Origin: Eublepharis macularius
Lineage: Eukaryota; Chordata; Lepidosauria; Squamata; Eublepharidae
Assembly: GCF_028583425.1 (NCBI RefSeq)
Contig: NC_072791.1
Coordinates: 192,610,311 to 192,674,310 of the forward strand
DNA length: 64,000 nt
Reading direction: 5' to 3'
In this document: one piece after another, positions 22,201 through 32,189 of the stretch
Numbering within the stretch: the first letter of the stretch is position 1
Layout of the letters: every line of letters begins with the position of its first letter
The notes under the pieces: generated by a model
Told to the model about the DNA's origin: nothing
What the model saw: the letters and a program-made list of their open reading frames with translations, nothing else
Database searches by the model: none
Translations under genes and position numbers: made by a program

Positions 22201-25200
22201 CAGCAGGGTCTGGATAGCATTTTGGTGAGCCCGTTTGATACGAGCATGGATTGCAGTAAGTGGAAGAAAAAGCAGTGAACATGAATGGAGTGGCTGTATG
22301 AACCAGCTCTAAATGCTTTTTCTTGTCAAATTATTTAGTCTTCATCACACATCATTTAGGCATATTTCCAAGTAAATATGTTCAGGATTGAGCTATTTGT
22401 CTTTCATTATTCACCATTCATGGGAATAGTCTAGCCCAAGCTGATTGCAGGTGGAGAGACCAGATGCAAAGGTCTGAAGGGCGCCTTTGCACCCCAGAAG
22501 CCAGTTGGGGCACACTGGCCCTGATCATGTGATGAGCCTCCAAGCCATAGCATGTTACGCTTGATCTAGCAGGGCAAGGCAAAGAACCTGATACCAGGCA
22601 TTCAGCCCCACAGCTCTCAAGTGGCATTTTCTGTTACTTGAAGAAGAAAGAGATATTACAGGGTCACACTCACAACACAACGGTCTGAGCTGTTGGACTT
22701 TGGTCTATTCAGAATGGGCTTATGCAAAGCTCTGGTTGATGCTCTATAACCAGAGGAAGGCAGGAGAGCTCTTGTTTTGGTACTGGGAGGCTGAAAGGTG
22801 ATGGTCAGAGAGCTCACAGAAGCCCCAGTAACTAGCACAGCCGCAAAGACCCCTAGGAAGGCCATGTTGTGCCTCTTGCGCGCACGCAGAACAGGGTCAT
22901 ACTTACTGATTATTTGGGACTTTCATTTTTTTCCTATTCAGCTTGGTTAGCCGATATCATTTGATGGCGACATTATACAGCAAGAGGATGGAACAAATAT
23001 GGTGACCGCTGAAGACGACGCATGACCCAGAAGAAGAATAACAAAACACTTAATGATGAAGTAGCAGTGAAATAATAAATGGAATACTGATGTGCGGGAG
23101 ACAGCAAAGTACCATATTACTTTGACTGTCAGCATTAGAAACGGCAAATGATCTCAGTGGAAAGTGGCGATGGACAAGGAAGAAAAATGGAGGAATGGAA
23201 TACACAAAGTCTTATAACATTTCTTTTAGGAGTTTTTAGTCGTAAATTGGTTTCAATTAAGGTAATATGAGTGATCTCAGTGGTTACTTTCTGTGGAACC
23301 CTGGGATTTCTTACAAGCGTATCAGTGGACCCTCAATGAGAAGATCAGTATTGGGCCAGCAAATTTCTCTGAAACACTGTTTATCAATCTTCCCTCGGAA
23401 CGTGCAGCTGCAGTAAATTATTGGGTTTGCTCTGCCAATCACTTAGTTTTTTCATGGCTACAAGGAGGCTCAAGGTAAGAATAAAGATTAGGTGAAACCT
23501 GCAAATAACGTGCTCATAATGCAAATTCTCCTGCTTGTATTAATCTGATTGCAATTAACAATGACATATAATTCAAGTTTGTGCTGCTATGGTAAGTAGC
23601 ATCCATTATCCATCACAGTAGGCAGCCAACTGGTAGCCACTTTTGGTACAAGTCACAACAACACACTTGATTGCTTAATCTCTTATGACAGCAACCCTAG
23701 GCAGGTCTACCCAGAACTATATTAAGGTCTATTCAGTGGGGCTTCCTCCCAAGAAGGTGTTCTTGGGATTGTATTGTTAGTGCCTTTGGAATCTGCCTGA
23801 ACATGAGCAATTCTTTCTGGAACCATTACTTCTGAAATAGGCTCAATCTTCTGGTAAACAGAATCAGAGTTTATAAGAGAACAATAGTATGAAGAGTCAT
23901 GTTCCAATGAATCATAGAAATGTTTTTGACTGGAGCTTATAAGAAAGTATTCTTTACTTTAATTTAAACTCCTACTTGATCTTCAGGGTTTTTTTCCTGG
24001 GAAAAGAGGTGGCGGAACTCTCAAGAGGAAAATGAGGAAGAAACACATGGGATTCTTTGAAATAGTATTATTTTCAAGCACTATTGCTGAGTATTTTCAA
24101 GAGGTGCCGGAACTCTGTTCCCCCACGTTCCCCCTGAAAAAAAGCCCTGATCTTCTTAATGAAATGGAATTAGTGAAATTGTCCAAACTCTGAGAGTTGA
24201 AATGAGTAAATTTCGTTTTGTAAATGGAGATGCAATTTACAGAACAGTGTGTATGGTGGCTGTATCCAGAGACTCGAACAATCAATATCACATATGCCAA
24301 AAAGTAGCTGGGCATGTATCATATAAGTGCATAGCCCTTGGGAAAAAGCGCGTCAACAAGTTTATTTTTGAAAGCCTTGATCTGGCTATTTTTGTAAATA
24401 AAAAATTCCAAGCAGACAACATCTACCACTCACTTTCAAACTTCACCAAACCAACCAATCATTTAACTGCATCCAGTCCAAGGCAAACACAACAGCAGCA
24501 GAAGGAACTCAACAAATATATTAAAGAGCACGCTTGCAATTTTAAAAATCTCCACATTTGCATCTTTTGTTCACTTGTACATTATATACTGCTCCAGATG
24601 ATCACTAAAATTGGTGTGGTTTGCATCCATCCTCTTTTTCTTTGATCCCCGTGTCTTGGGCAGAACAATTTTGTTCAGTAACATGATGATTGAACAATTA
24701 AGGAGAAAGGAATGAGTAAAGCTATGACTCTGTTTGGAGGCACAATAGTTCATGTTGTCTGCAAAGTGAATGGGGCTTTTCTTTATATGTCTGAATGTAA
24801 GAACATAAGAGTGGTCATGCTGGATTGGAGGGATGGTTCATCTCGTCCAGCATCCTGTTTTCCACAGTGCCCCCCAGGAGGTCTACAAGCAGGGCACAGA
24901 GGCTAGAACTTCCTCTGTTGTTGGCATTCTGATTGTTACTGTCTCTAAACATGGTTTTATGTCTCCTCACCACTTAGGCATTTCTCCCCCTAAACTAAAA
25001 ACAATAATAAATAATAACATTCAACTTAATGTCCACTCAGAGCGGTTTACAAAGTATGTTATTATCCCCACAACAAACACACCCTGTAAGGTGGGTGGGG
25101 CTGAGAGAGCTCCAGAGAACTGTGACTAGCCCAAGGTCACCCAGCTGGCTTCAAGTGGAAGAGTGGGGAATCAAACCAAGCTCTCCAGATTAGAGTCCCA

Positions 25201-28200
25201 CGCTCTTAACCACTACACCAACCTGGCTCTCACCCAAACTCCTTCACTTTTGCTCATCAGAAGGATGCTCCAATCCTGTGATCATTTTGATTGGCATCTT
25301 CTGCACCTTTTCCAAGTAGTACAATATTGTTTTTGACATACAGTTACCAAAACAGTACACTATATTCCAAGTGCAGTTATATCATAGATGCTGGCTAAGT
25401 TATTTTCAACCCTTCTCCTAATAATCTGTAGTATAGAATTTGCCTTTTTGTTTGCCACTGCCACACACTGAGTTGTTGTCATTTTTATCTACCATGAGGC
25501 CAAGATGTGTTTCCCGGTCAGATTTGATTCCATCAGCATACATTTAAATCAGCCTCAATGTACCTGGCCAGCTTCTCTGCTGTGACCTTGATCCGCTATT
25601 ATTGAAAACATCTATAACCTGCCTGCCCTACCCTTCCCAATTGTTGAAGAAGCATATTGTTTTGTACTACCTTCACAGCTGTTGGATGGTTTGTGGCTTT
25701 AAATTGTTTTTTGTACCTAGCATTGTATTATTAATTTTATATTGTATTTATTGTTATTGTATTTTAACAATGTTGTTACCCGCCCTGAGCCTGCTTGTGG
25801 GGAGGGCGGGTTAGAAATTAAATTAACGTATACTACTACTCATTTACATTAACTTTATTTGCTGCCTTGTCACCTAGTCATCCAGTTTGGAAAGATCCTT
25901 TTAGAGCTCCTTGCAACCCATCTTGGTCTCCTCACCATCCTTCACCACTTTGTTGCTCACCCATCATTCTCGATCATTTATAAACAAAGGTATCAGTCCC
26001 AATATCAAATGCTCACTTCATTCCATTGCAATAGCTGTTCCATTTACTTTTACTCTCAGCTTCCTGTTCAACCAGTTTAATCAATCCATGAGACGATCTG
26101 TCCTCATATCTTATGACTGCTAAGGAGCCTCTGATGAAAGACTTTGTCAAAAGCTTTTTGTAAAACCAAGTAGAAATGTTTACCAGATCACCCTTGTTTG
26201 CTCTCAAAGAACTTCAAAAGGTTGGTGAGACCTTTGTAGAAGAAAGATTGATTGTTGCTCAAGAGAGTTTTTTGCCATGTACTAAATCTCTTCTGGATCC
26301 CTCTTTTTAAAATGGTTGTTAGTACATTTGCTACCTTCTAATGCTCTAGAAGGGAGGCTTATTTTATCAACAAGTTGCATATTTTTGTTAGAATAACAAA
26401 AATTAGAACAACAGTTTCATGTTTGAATTAATTACAGGACCTTGAATGTGAGTGATTCCGCACACGTTGGATAATGTACTTCCAATCCTCTTTATAGATC
26501 ATTTGGAATGGATTTTTTTGTGTGGGGAACAAAAAATCCACCTCAAATGATTGATAAAGTGCATTGAAAGTGCATTATCCCACGTGTGCAGAATCAGCCT
26601 TTGTTTCATCAAGACTGTATACAGGTCCCCTTCCCCTCCTGGCACTTACTCTTATGATCTTCTTGTGCGCGCGCTTTGCACACACATGCTCCCAGTGGGT
26701 TGTGATGATGTCACTTCCATCACTTAAAGGAGTGACATCATCATGGCCAGCAGAAGCGCGCCCATTGTGCACTGGCTGGGAGGTTTTTTTCCCGGCCGTG
26801 TGAGTGGCAGTGGGGGCCAGAAGCTGAGAACAAGGGATCCCCTACCCCCACTGGGGGACCTGGCAGCCCTAAGACCCAGTAATTTGGATACATATGAAGC
26901 TGCCTGATACTGAATCAGACCATTGTTAGTTTTCAATTTTTCCATCTGGCCTAGAATGTTACTTTTTGTTGCCTATGCTTGATTCAGTTCTCCCAACAAC
27001 CTCCTGAAAAACAGCAGCTCCAGCATGAGTATTTGCATGACATATTCTTCACTGAAAGCCTCTGCGAAAAAATTCATTTAGGTTCTCTGCCACCTCTCTC
27101 TGTCTTCCTTTAGCAATCCTTCCAGCCCTTTCTCTTTACCCAAGTAACCAAGTGCCTCCCCAGCTGGTTTTCTGTTTCTAATTTTTTAAAAGAAATGTTT
27201 ATTGTCAGAACTTGTGCTCTTTCTTGTTCACCTAATTTGAGCAAGATTTTGACATTAAAGGAAGCCTTCGTCTTTGCTTATTAGCCATACTAGCGCTGTC
27301 TTCAATTTGGAGGTAGCTTTCCTCTGCAGCAAACATTCTGAGATGCACTTATTGCAGATTTAAATATTTTTTTAATATCCTGAAGGAATCTGAGCTTATT
27401 TGCCCTTCCACCTATATTCCTTTTGTTTAACTTTTTCCCAAGAAAAGTTTGTCCGGTACCACTTTTGTCATCTTTTAAAAGCCAGATGAAACGTGTTCTG
27501 TATGCCCGTTTTCTCCCTTTGTTTTCTGTGTTTTACTTTATGCTGTTTGAGTTTTTATGTGTACTGTTGTTTTAATTAGTATTTTGCGGGTAGTAGCGCT
27601 ATAGTGATCATATTATAAGGTGTAGTCTATTAGAAAGGCAGTATATACTTAAAAGTTAAGGAAATAACATAATTCATCTAATTAAAGGGTTTTTTTTAAT
27701 ACTCTAAGAAAAAACTGATATAGATGGACTTAGAAGAGTTTAACTCAATTTAGAATTTCATTGTATCTTAATGTATAGTTCATTATATAATATATAATGG
27801 CTTGGATCCAGCAAGTTTTTTGACTCAACTTTGCCCAGTTCTCCTCTTATTTTAGTCTCCAGGTCCATGATCCCCAGCATAGGCTCTTTTGGTGGTCAAA
27901 GGGGACCTATATTTCCACAGAGCCACCATGCTTATCGTGGCTAGAGTGTCAGACTATGGTCTAGGAGAACCAGGTTCGAATTCCCACACTGCCATGGAAG
28001 CTTGCTGGGTGACCAGTCACACACTCTCAGCCTAACCTACCTTACAGGGTTGTCATGGGTATAAAATGGAGGAGAGATTTATGCAAGCCACTTTGGGTCC
28101 CCATTGGGAAGAAAGGCGGGGTATAATATATATATATATATATATATATAAAAAAAATGTTCCTTTCTGCTAAGTAAGGAATTCTCTGTCAGAGGAAGGG

Positions 28201-31200
28201 TAGATTGAAGCAGTGATACCGATGCAATAGACTGTGCAATAGATTATGCAATACATTCTGGAAATAAATAGGAATTGCACAGTATGGAACTTAATACAGC
28301 TTCAAAATGTATTACTACTTTGAGACATAGTTGAAATCCTAGTAGTGTCATTTTTTAAATGTATGTAAGAGTGAATTCCACAAACTTTATCTGTTATACT
28401 TGATTTCAAGGCATATGATGCTCAGTATTATGTTCACTTTGTGCTACCAACACAGAGGGGCCAGAATAGGAAAGAATTACTGGTGTGTCAGCATCATATC
28501 ATACATTGTGACAATAGCATCCACCTAAAGATATAAGTAGCTGTATGGATGCATTCATATAACTAGCAGTATTTTACTGGAAATAAGTATGGCAAGCTAG
28601 GTTTTTTTTAAAAAAATATTCATTTTAATGGCAATACCACTATAACTGGGAAGCACTGAAAAAAAATGCCAATGACATATTTTTGCTTTGGGAGATCCTC
28701 ATTTTGTACTTCTTCACCAGACAATAATAACCTGCTGATATTTTTCTACAATAAGTTATTGAAGTACAAAAAAGACTATCTAGCCGAGATTTCATCATAT
28801 TACAATTACAAATGTCATCAGACATACACTCCAATTACAATTGTTAAAACTGTATCTATATGGAGGTAGTATATGTTTTAAATGAATGATATGTATTATT
28901 TATATTTTAATGGCTACTGCTGATGAATTGTGTAGTGTGTTTTAAAATGTTGTGATCCGCCCTGAGCCCACCTGGTTGGGGAGGGCGGACTATAAATTTA
29001 AGTAAGTAAGTAAATAAATAAATACAATACAATATTAATGTAATGTAAAGCAATCTGGTGATCTTCCCTGGATTAAATCAATATTGTTGTTAACACACCT
29101 TTCCTTGGGCCTTTTTGTTTGTGTGCTTGTTTTGCCAGATTGAACATAGCAGTATTACCAACTATCCTTGCCCTTGTCGGTAATGAAACAGTTTGGATCA
29201 GCTGCTTATTTCAATGACACAGCAGATGATATTGTGCTGCTGCAGTTGTCATTCTGTCCTATCCAGGACACTGTTTTCCCACCACAACGCAAACAGGATT
29301 AGGCCTTGAAGCAGTTAAAATTCAAGTACACCTGCTTAGTGGGTCTAAACTAGAGTTGGACATGGACCGGAAAATGGACCTAAATTTGACACGGATCAGC
29401 CTGGTTTGGTGTTTGCAAACCAGTGGGTCATGGGACGCCCATTTTCCATGGACACCGTGACTTTTGGGCTGGTCCGTTGCTCTGGAACTTCCCCGCCTGC
29501 CAGCTAAGAGGGTTTAAAGTTTAAAGCACTCTGTGTGCCGCTCGCAAGCGGCGGGGGGGAGCATTTTAAACCCTCCCTTGCTCCAGCTGACTGGCGGGTG
29601 CTACCAGTCAGCTGGAGCAGGTAAAAAAGGTAAATACCAAGTCATTACTGACCCATGGGGGGACGTCGCATCATGATGTTTTCTTGGCAGACTTTTTACA
29701 GGATGGTTTGCCATTGACTTCCCCAGTCATCTACACTTTACCCCCAGGAAACTGGGTACTCATTTTACTGACCTCGGAAGGATGGAAGTCTGAGTCAACC
29801 TTGAGCCGGCTACCTGAACCCAACTTCCGCCAGGATCGAACTCAGGTCATGAGCAGAGCTTGGGCTGCAGTACTGCAGCTTACCACTCTGCACCATGGGG
29901 CTCTTGCCCAGCTGAAGTAAAGAGGGGTTAAAGTTTAAAGTGCTCCCTTTGCCGCTTGTAAGCGGCAGGGGGAGTGTTTTTTTAAAAAAAACCTTGCTCC
30001 AGCTGACTTGCAGGCTCTGCCAATCAGCTGGAGCGGGGGTGGGGCTTAAAGATTAAAGCACTCCCTGCACCACTGCTCACAAGTGGCAGGGGTGCATTTT
30101 AAAAACCCCTTGGTTTTTAAACCCCTTGCTCCAGAGCTGCCAGTCAGCTGGAGCAAGGAGGGGTTTAAAGCCCCTGTTTACATGCCCCTGCTTGCAAGTG
30201 GCACAGAAACCAGCATTGATGGACCATGGACCAACTGGTCTGTGAATTGGGGCAGGTCCATAAAAAGTCCATGGTCCATAGTCCATGAAATGCAACAGAC
30301 CACAGAACGATGGCTTGTGTTTTTTTTTCCTGGTCCATGCCCACCTCTAGCCTAAACTAATAGAAGTTTAGAATATTAGTCATAATCCACTCCAATGTCA
30401 AGTATGTTTAAACCTCATAGCTTTTAATGGGATTTAAGTGCAGATACACTGCACTTGTAGTCACAGGGAAAGATCCACTGAGAGGTTCTCCCATGCATGT
30501 CCCATAAAAAAAAAAAATCAAAGCTGCGCAACAGCACATTAGTTGCTGTTGCACAATCCCCATTGATTTCAGTGCGATATGTAGGGAAGGACTTTTATTT
30601 GGATCATGCCCATTGTCCACTCTTGGCCAACTCCTGCTGCAAAAACATTATAAGGGACTTTATATAGTATTTATAGATCAGGATGCTGGATGGTACTGAA
30701 CACTTTGGAGGGAAATATGCATCTGTATATGTGTTCTGGACACAATACAAAGTGCTGGTTCTTAAATCTTAAAGCCTTAAACGCTTTGGGGACTGCATCC
30801 TCTTGTACTATCCAGCCTGCCAGGTCCTCTTCACAAGCCCTGCTTTCTGTGCCCCACCTCATGCCTACAAAGGTGAAGTAGGTCCAGAGACAGGGCTTTT
30901 TCAGTGATGGCACTTCACCTGGAGAATACCCTTCTCTTTGAGGTTCGCCTTGTCCCAGCTGTACTTTCTTTCAAGCACCATGCTAAATTATTCTTTTTTA
31001 CCCTTCCTTTTAAAATTAGGGATTTAAAACTGTTTTTCAGTGTGCCTGAGTCTGTTTTATAACAATCTTTTAAACCTATACGATAAAATATTGTATTTTA
31101 TGTTGTACCTTTGCTCTGGCTGGGGTTTTTTTACCTGGTTTTTTAAAGTGTGTGAATAGTTCTTTAATTTTTAACAATTTGTATTTTGGTTTTGTTGTTT

Positions 31201-32186
31201 TTACTACATTTTCCCAGGTTTTCTTGAGAAGTGGCACAGAAATGTTATAAATAAATATGAAAATGTTGCCTCTAACCCTGAGTCCACAAGGTAGGACAGG
31301 TTCTAAATCAGAATTTATGAATGATGAGTGGATGGACGGATGGATGGACGGACAGATAGATGGATGAACAAACAGGTGAATATTTAATCTTTTAGCATGG
31401 TTCTACCTGTGTGAAGTCTGACAAGGTATGCCTTCACACAAATAGTCTTTTTTTCCTTGAGTTTATGATGAAATAGTCCCAGTTAAATAAACATTGTGGG
31501 TGACAAAATTTTAAGGAGGAGTGAGTTAAAAAACCATTGCGAGTGACAATTTATAAGGAGGAGTGGGAGGGATGGAGGTGTCTGGTATGCTTACCCGTTT
31601 CTTTTACTGGTCATTAACCACTCTACAAAATCTTGAGCCCGTATCGTGTCCAAGAATTTGCTGTAATCGCTGGTGAATGTACCTTGTGAGTGACGTTTCA
31701 CTTCATTCAGCTGTCTAGAGTCATCTAATGGTTCAGCCTGGGAAGCTTTGAATAATCTATAAGTGCGGTTTGTAATAAATTAATTGCACTGACAATTGCA
31801 CATTTGAAAGGTGCTGTATGTACCCTGTACTGAGCTTATATATATAAAAGAATCATTACTTGTTTGATAATGACTGAAATGGACCACAACAACCACAATG
31901 CTACCGTTTGAACTAATAAATTGATGCACAGCTATACATTATACTGAGTTGTGCTGAAGTTAATGGGGAGGGGGTAATTAGGTTAGAACTTACAGGATTT
32001 TCCTTGCCAGCTTGTTATCGGATATAAGGAAATGCAGAGTTCACATTATGGTTATTACAGCTTAAAAAGTTTGATCTCTGGTGTTTACCTGGATTTCTCT
32101 TCTGTTTCTCGAAGGGTGCTCTGCCAGCTGCTTTGTACGAGCATTAAAATCAAGCCCACCACAAAGTACATGCTTTTCATTTTCAT
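10186..32186 (-). CDS. GCG: Proglucagon (glucagon, GLP-1 and GLP-2 precursor), complete coding region
   Basis: Secreted prohormone of pancreatic alpha cells, gut L cells and brainstem. The coding exons 32186-32089, 31756-31595, 15942-15805, 11573-11430 and 10222-10186 join in frame to 192 residues, all at phase-2 junctions. In order: signal peptide ([20 protein letters not shown]), a spacer ending EVKR, glucagon ([18 protein letters not shown]...), KR, an HAEYER spacer, GLP-1 ([17 protein letters not shown]... ending GRGRR, an amidation site), a spacer ending NIARR, GLP-2 ([16 protein letters not shown]...), and a C-terminal tail [11 protein letters not shown] like that of birds. Prohormone convertases would cut at the basic pairs. 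The exon-per-peptide layout and the 162-bp glucagon exon match the vertebrate gene. Oddities: Ile at glucagon position 17, Pro at GLP-2 position 2, and a 15.7-kb repeat-filled intron. FAP lies upstream on the same strand, as in mammals. The start could be Met1 or Met3. Confidence 0.97.
10223..11429 (-). other. GCG: GCG intron 5
   Basis: 1.2 kb of AT-rich sequence. I see no clear mobile element or extra exon in it. Confidence 0.7.
11430..11573 (-). CDS. GCG: GCG exon 5 (GLP-2)
   Basis: Acceptor TTTTTAAG, donor AG/GTGCAT. It encodes the spacer [14 protein letters not shown] and a diverged GLP-2: [16 protein letters not shown], then a C-terminal half with [14 protein letters not shown], which resembles the avian form. 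Pro at position 2 and Tyr-Asn at 6-7 are unusual. Confidence 0.93.
11805..11905. repeat. Short repeat related to the AAGCAGGTCTGCTCAGAATC family
   Basis: GAGCAATGCTAAGCAGGTCT followed by CTATTCAATGGGCTTACTCC, the two halves of a small element seen several times in the window. Confidence 0.45.
12019..12863. mobile_element. hAT-like element with GGGCACGAAC ends
   Basis: Terminal repeats TAGACATGGGCACGAAC and (inverted) CAGAGATGGGCACAAAC. It is flanked by TTCATAAC and TTCATGAC, an 8-bp duplication with one difference. The subterminal parts are packed with GTTCGTTGTTC motifs. An internal segment is duplicated in tandem (TAATAAATAATAGCTTGGCC at about 12239 and 12355). Confidence 0.7.
13994..14022. 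repeat. CA microsatellite
   Basis: Uninterrupted AC dinucleotides for about 24 bases. Confidence 0.9.
15805..15942 (-). CDS. GCG: GCG exon 4 (GLP-1)
   Basis: Acceptor TGTTTTAG, donor GA/GTAAG. It encodes [12 protein letters not shown], then GLP-1 beginning [12 protein letters not shown], with the conserved EFIAWL core and GRGRR for amidation. Asp replaces Glu at position 3, so the first four residues read like a usual GLP-2. Cleavage before it would use the single Arg of HAEYER, as in mammals. Confidence 0.95.
16078..16272 (-). repeat. 5S rRNA-derived SINE
   Basis: On the minus strand it carries GATCTCGTC-like, GAAGCTAAGCA and TTGGTTAGTAATTGAATGGG-like text, clearly derived from 5S rRNA. 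It then has the tail region with GCAGGCACTGG, GTTAGTCTCTTGCCATGAAA and CCCACCAGGGGTC. Confidence 0.75.
16523..16700 (+). repeat. tRNA-derived SINE
   Basis: TATAGTGGTTAATG and the B box GGTTTGAATCC, then GCTGAGTGACCACGGGGCAG. It ends in an A-rich stretch. Confidence 0.7.
18366..19288 (+). mobile_element. CR1 LINE, 3' end of reverse transcriptase ORF plus tail
   Basis: The translation gives [10 protein letters not shown] (the RT catalytic Asp pair in ADDT), [35 protein letters not shown] and [13 protein letters not shown], then in other frames [20 protein letters not shown] and FKKRLDESL. The end TTGGACTAGAAGGTCTGTAT...CTCTGTGATTCTGTGA is the CR1 3' signature. The piece is 5'-truncated, and several frame breaks make it inactive. 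Confidence 0.9.
19289..19990 (+). repeat. 5S rRNA-derived SINE split by a hAT insertion
   Basis: The left part (to 19416) has CAGGGTTGGCCCTGGTACTTGGATG and GGCAGGCGATGGCAAACTAC. The right part (from 19930) has TTTGAAAACCCTAGGGAGG and CATAAATCAGCTGCGACTGG. Joined, they read as one continuous SINE. It abuts the CR1 3' end. Confidence 0.8.
19417..19929. mobile_element. hAT-like element, family B (CAGGGCCGGCGCC ends), nested in the SINE
   Basis: Ends CAGGGCCGGCGCCTCC and GGCGCCAGCCCTG are inverted repeats. The flanks CATGCTTT and CTTGCTTT give an 8-bp duplication with one difference. The interior is very GC-rich and CpG-rich, which creates long spurious open frames on both strands. Confidence 0.8.
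20383..20708. mobile_element. Inverted dimer of a retrotransposon 3' fragment (short)
   Basis: The left arm (20383-20493) and right arm (20568-20708) are inverted copies carrying GACGTTTCACCAGCAGCTG and its complement. The right tail runs ATCGTTCTCCGGCCGTGAAA. It is flanked by AAGATCCACCAGG at 20370-20382 and 20709-20721, a perfect 13-bp duplication. The duplication length suggests target-primed reverse transcription. I suspect a Penelope-like element but cannot prove the family. Confidence 0.8.
20845..21052 (+). repeat. tRNA-related SINE (TGAAGCTGC...CCACTGAACCACG type)
   Basis: Starts ACATATGAAGCTGCTGTTTT, has CTACTCAGACTGGCAGCAG and TCTTTCACATCACCTACTAC, and ends TTCTAACCACTGAACCACGCCC, an inverted tRNA-like B box. 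Other copies lie at 47045 and 61200, with fragments at 21355 and 26890. Confidence 0.7.
21355..21495 (+). repeat. Diverged tRNA-related SINE fragment
   Basis: GATTGAATCTGGGACGTTAC and GCAGTTGAGCCATGCCATT resemble the end of the SINE at 20845. Confidence 0.45.
22010..22090. repeat. Short inverted-repeat element
   Basis: CATAAGCAGAGTTACACCAG is mirrored by CATAATTCTGTTTAGGATTG about 45 bp later, around AGTGGATTTAGAAG. Confidence 0.55.
23690..23785. repeat. Short repeat related to the AGGCAGGTCTACCCAGAA family
   Basis: GCAACCCTAGGCAGGTCTAC and CTATTCAGTGGGGCTTCCTC, followed by TTCTTGGGATTGTATTG. Confidence 0.5.
23984..24149. mobile_element. hAT-like hairpin element, family C, copy 1 (short)
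   Basis: Starts CAGGGTTTTTTTCCTGGGAA and ends GGAACTCTGTTCCCCCACG...GCCCTG. The interior differs from the other copies, so this may be a deleted or rearranged version. Confidence 0.6.
24797..24910 (-). repeat. Interspersed repeat (AAGAACATAAGA...CTGGATTGGA type)
   Basis: AAGAACATAAGAGTGGTCATG then CATCTCGTCCAGCATCCTGT and CACAGTGCCCCCCAGGAGG. A piece of the opposite orientation lies at 59720. I know it as a common reptile repeat but not its class. Confidence 0.5.
25018..25232 (-). repeat. tRNA-derived SINE, inverted
   Basis: Read on the minus strand: GAGCCAGGTTGGTGTAGTGG, TTTGATTCCCCACTCTTCC, CAGCTGGGTGACCTTGGGC, and the end AAACCGCTCTGAGTGGACA. It is nearly identical to the copy at 39408. 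Confidence 0.8.
25240..26340 (-). mobile_element. Degenerate CR1-like LINE, inverted, with a LINE tail inserted
   Basis: Minus-strand translation gives pieces such as [18 protein letters not shown] and [12 protein letters not shown], matching the CR1 reverse transcriptase. It is broken by many changes. At about 25600-25840 a plus-strand LINE 3' tail (CCGCCCTGAGCCTGCTTGTG) interrupts it. The segment 26980-27470 may be its continuation. Confidence 0.6.
26451..26600. mobile_element. Palindromic MITE, family D, copy 2
   Basis: Ends TGATTCCGCACACGTTGGAT and ACGTGTGCAGAATCA, with the interior TAATGTACTTCCAATCC mirrored by AAGTGCATTATCC. It seems to have landed inside the CR1 remnant. Confidence 0.7.
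26612..26870. mobile_element. hAT-like element carrying the shared TGATGATGTCAC palindrome
   Basis: Contains GTTGTGATGATGTCACTTCC and its mirror GGAGTGACATCATCA, and ends GGGGACCTGGCAGCCCT. The left boundary is uncertain. Confidence 0.45.
26888..26935 (+). repeat. SINE 5' fragment
   Basis: ACATATGAAGCTGCCTGATA followed by CTGAATCAGACCATTG, the start of the SINE family at 20845. Confidence 0.5.
27925..28130 (+). repeat. tRNA-derived SINE
   Basis: B box GGTTCGAATTC, then CTTGCTGGGTGACCAGTCAC, CCTAACCTACC and CACTTTGGGTCCCCATTGG. It ends in an AT microsatellite. Confidence 0.75.
28125..28152. repeat. AT microsatellite at SINE tail
   Basis: About 12 TA dinucleotides followed by an A run. Confidence 0.9.
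28935..29030 (+). mobile_element. LINE 3' tail
   Basis: GTGATCCGCCCTGAGCCCAC and GGGGAGGGCGGACTATAAAT, ending in AAGT/AAAT tetramers. The same tail appears near 25790. I cannot fix the LINE clade from the tail. Confidence 0.5.
29351..30349. mobile_element. hAT-like element, about 1 kb, with internal repeats and a nested SINE
   Basis: Terminal repeats TAGAGTTGGACATGGACC and (inverted) TAGAGGTGGGCATGGACC. The flanks GTCTAAAC and GCCTAAAC are an 8-bp duplication with one difference. Inside, a module TTGCTCCAGCTGACT...TTTAAAGCACTC recurs at about 29510, 29930, 30050 and 30130. A SINE interrupts it. Confidence 0.75.
29620..29906 (-). repeat. tRNA-derived SINE nested in the hAT-like element
   Basis: On the minus strand: CCATGGTGCAGAGTGGTAAG, GAGTTCGATCCTGGCGGAAG (B box), GGTCAGTAAAATGAGTACCC, and an end running into GGTATTTACCTTTTTTACC. 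This differs from the SINEs at 5873 and 25018. Confidence 0.75.
30790..31258 (+). mobile_element. LINE 3' region, degraded
   Basis: GAGAATACCCTTCTCTTTGAGG, CACCATGCTAAATTATTC, then AT-rich text ending GTTATAAATAAATATG. It is consistent with the 3' end of a CR1/L2-group LINE. Weak. Confidence 0.4.
31322..31375. repeat. GGAT-type tetranucleotide repeat
   Basis: Imperfect GATGGATGGAC units. Confidence 0.7.
31595..31756 (-). CDS. GCG: GCG exon 3 (glucagon)
   Basis: The 162-bp exon runs from acceptor TTATAG to donor GG/GTAAGC. It encodes a spacer beginning [18 protein letters not shown], the Lys-Arg cleavage site, and glucagon. The first 11 residues, [11 protein letters not shown], are unchanged across vertebrates. 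Differences from human glucagon include Phe13, Thr16, Ile17, Glu24 and Ser29. Confidence 0.96.
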
Positions 32187-32189
32187 TGC
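32089..32189 (-). CDS. GCG: GCG exon 2 (signal peptide)
   Basis: Acceptor CTTTCAG, three bases of 5' UTR, then ATGAAAATGAAAAGC. It encodes the hydrophobic signal ([15 protein letters not shown]) and the start of the glicentin-related spacer (TLRETEEKS), very close to the mammalian sequence. The donor is CCAG/GTAAAC. Residue 3 is also Met and aligns with the mammalian start. Confidence 0.95.

Larger units (their letters stand above)
15943..31594 (-). other. GCG: GCG intron 3, 15.7 kb, repeat-filled
   Basis: Several times longer than I recall for mammals. Elements listed separately (SINEs, CR1, hAT-like elements, an inverted dimer) account for much of it. The gaps 16750-18360, 21500-23980 and 28150-28930 show nothing I recognise beyond small repeats near 22010 and 23690. 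Confidence 0.7.

Noticed and set aside
10186-32186. The possibility that this is an exendin (venom) gene
   Set aside because: It has the full glucagon, GLP-1, GLP-2 layout, and none of the peptides has the exendin C-terminus. It is ordinary proglucagon.
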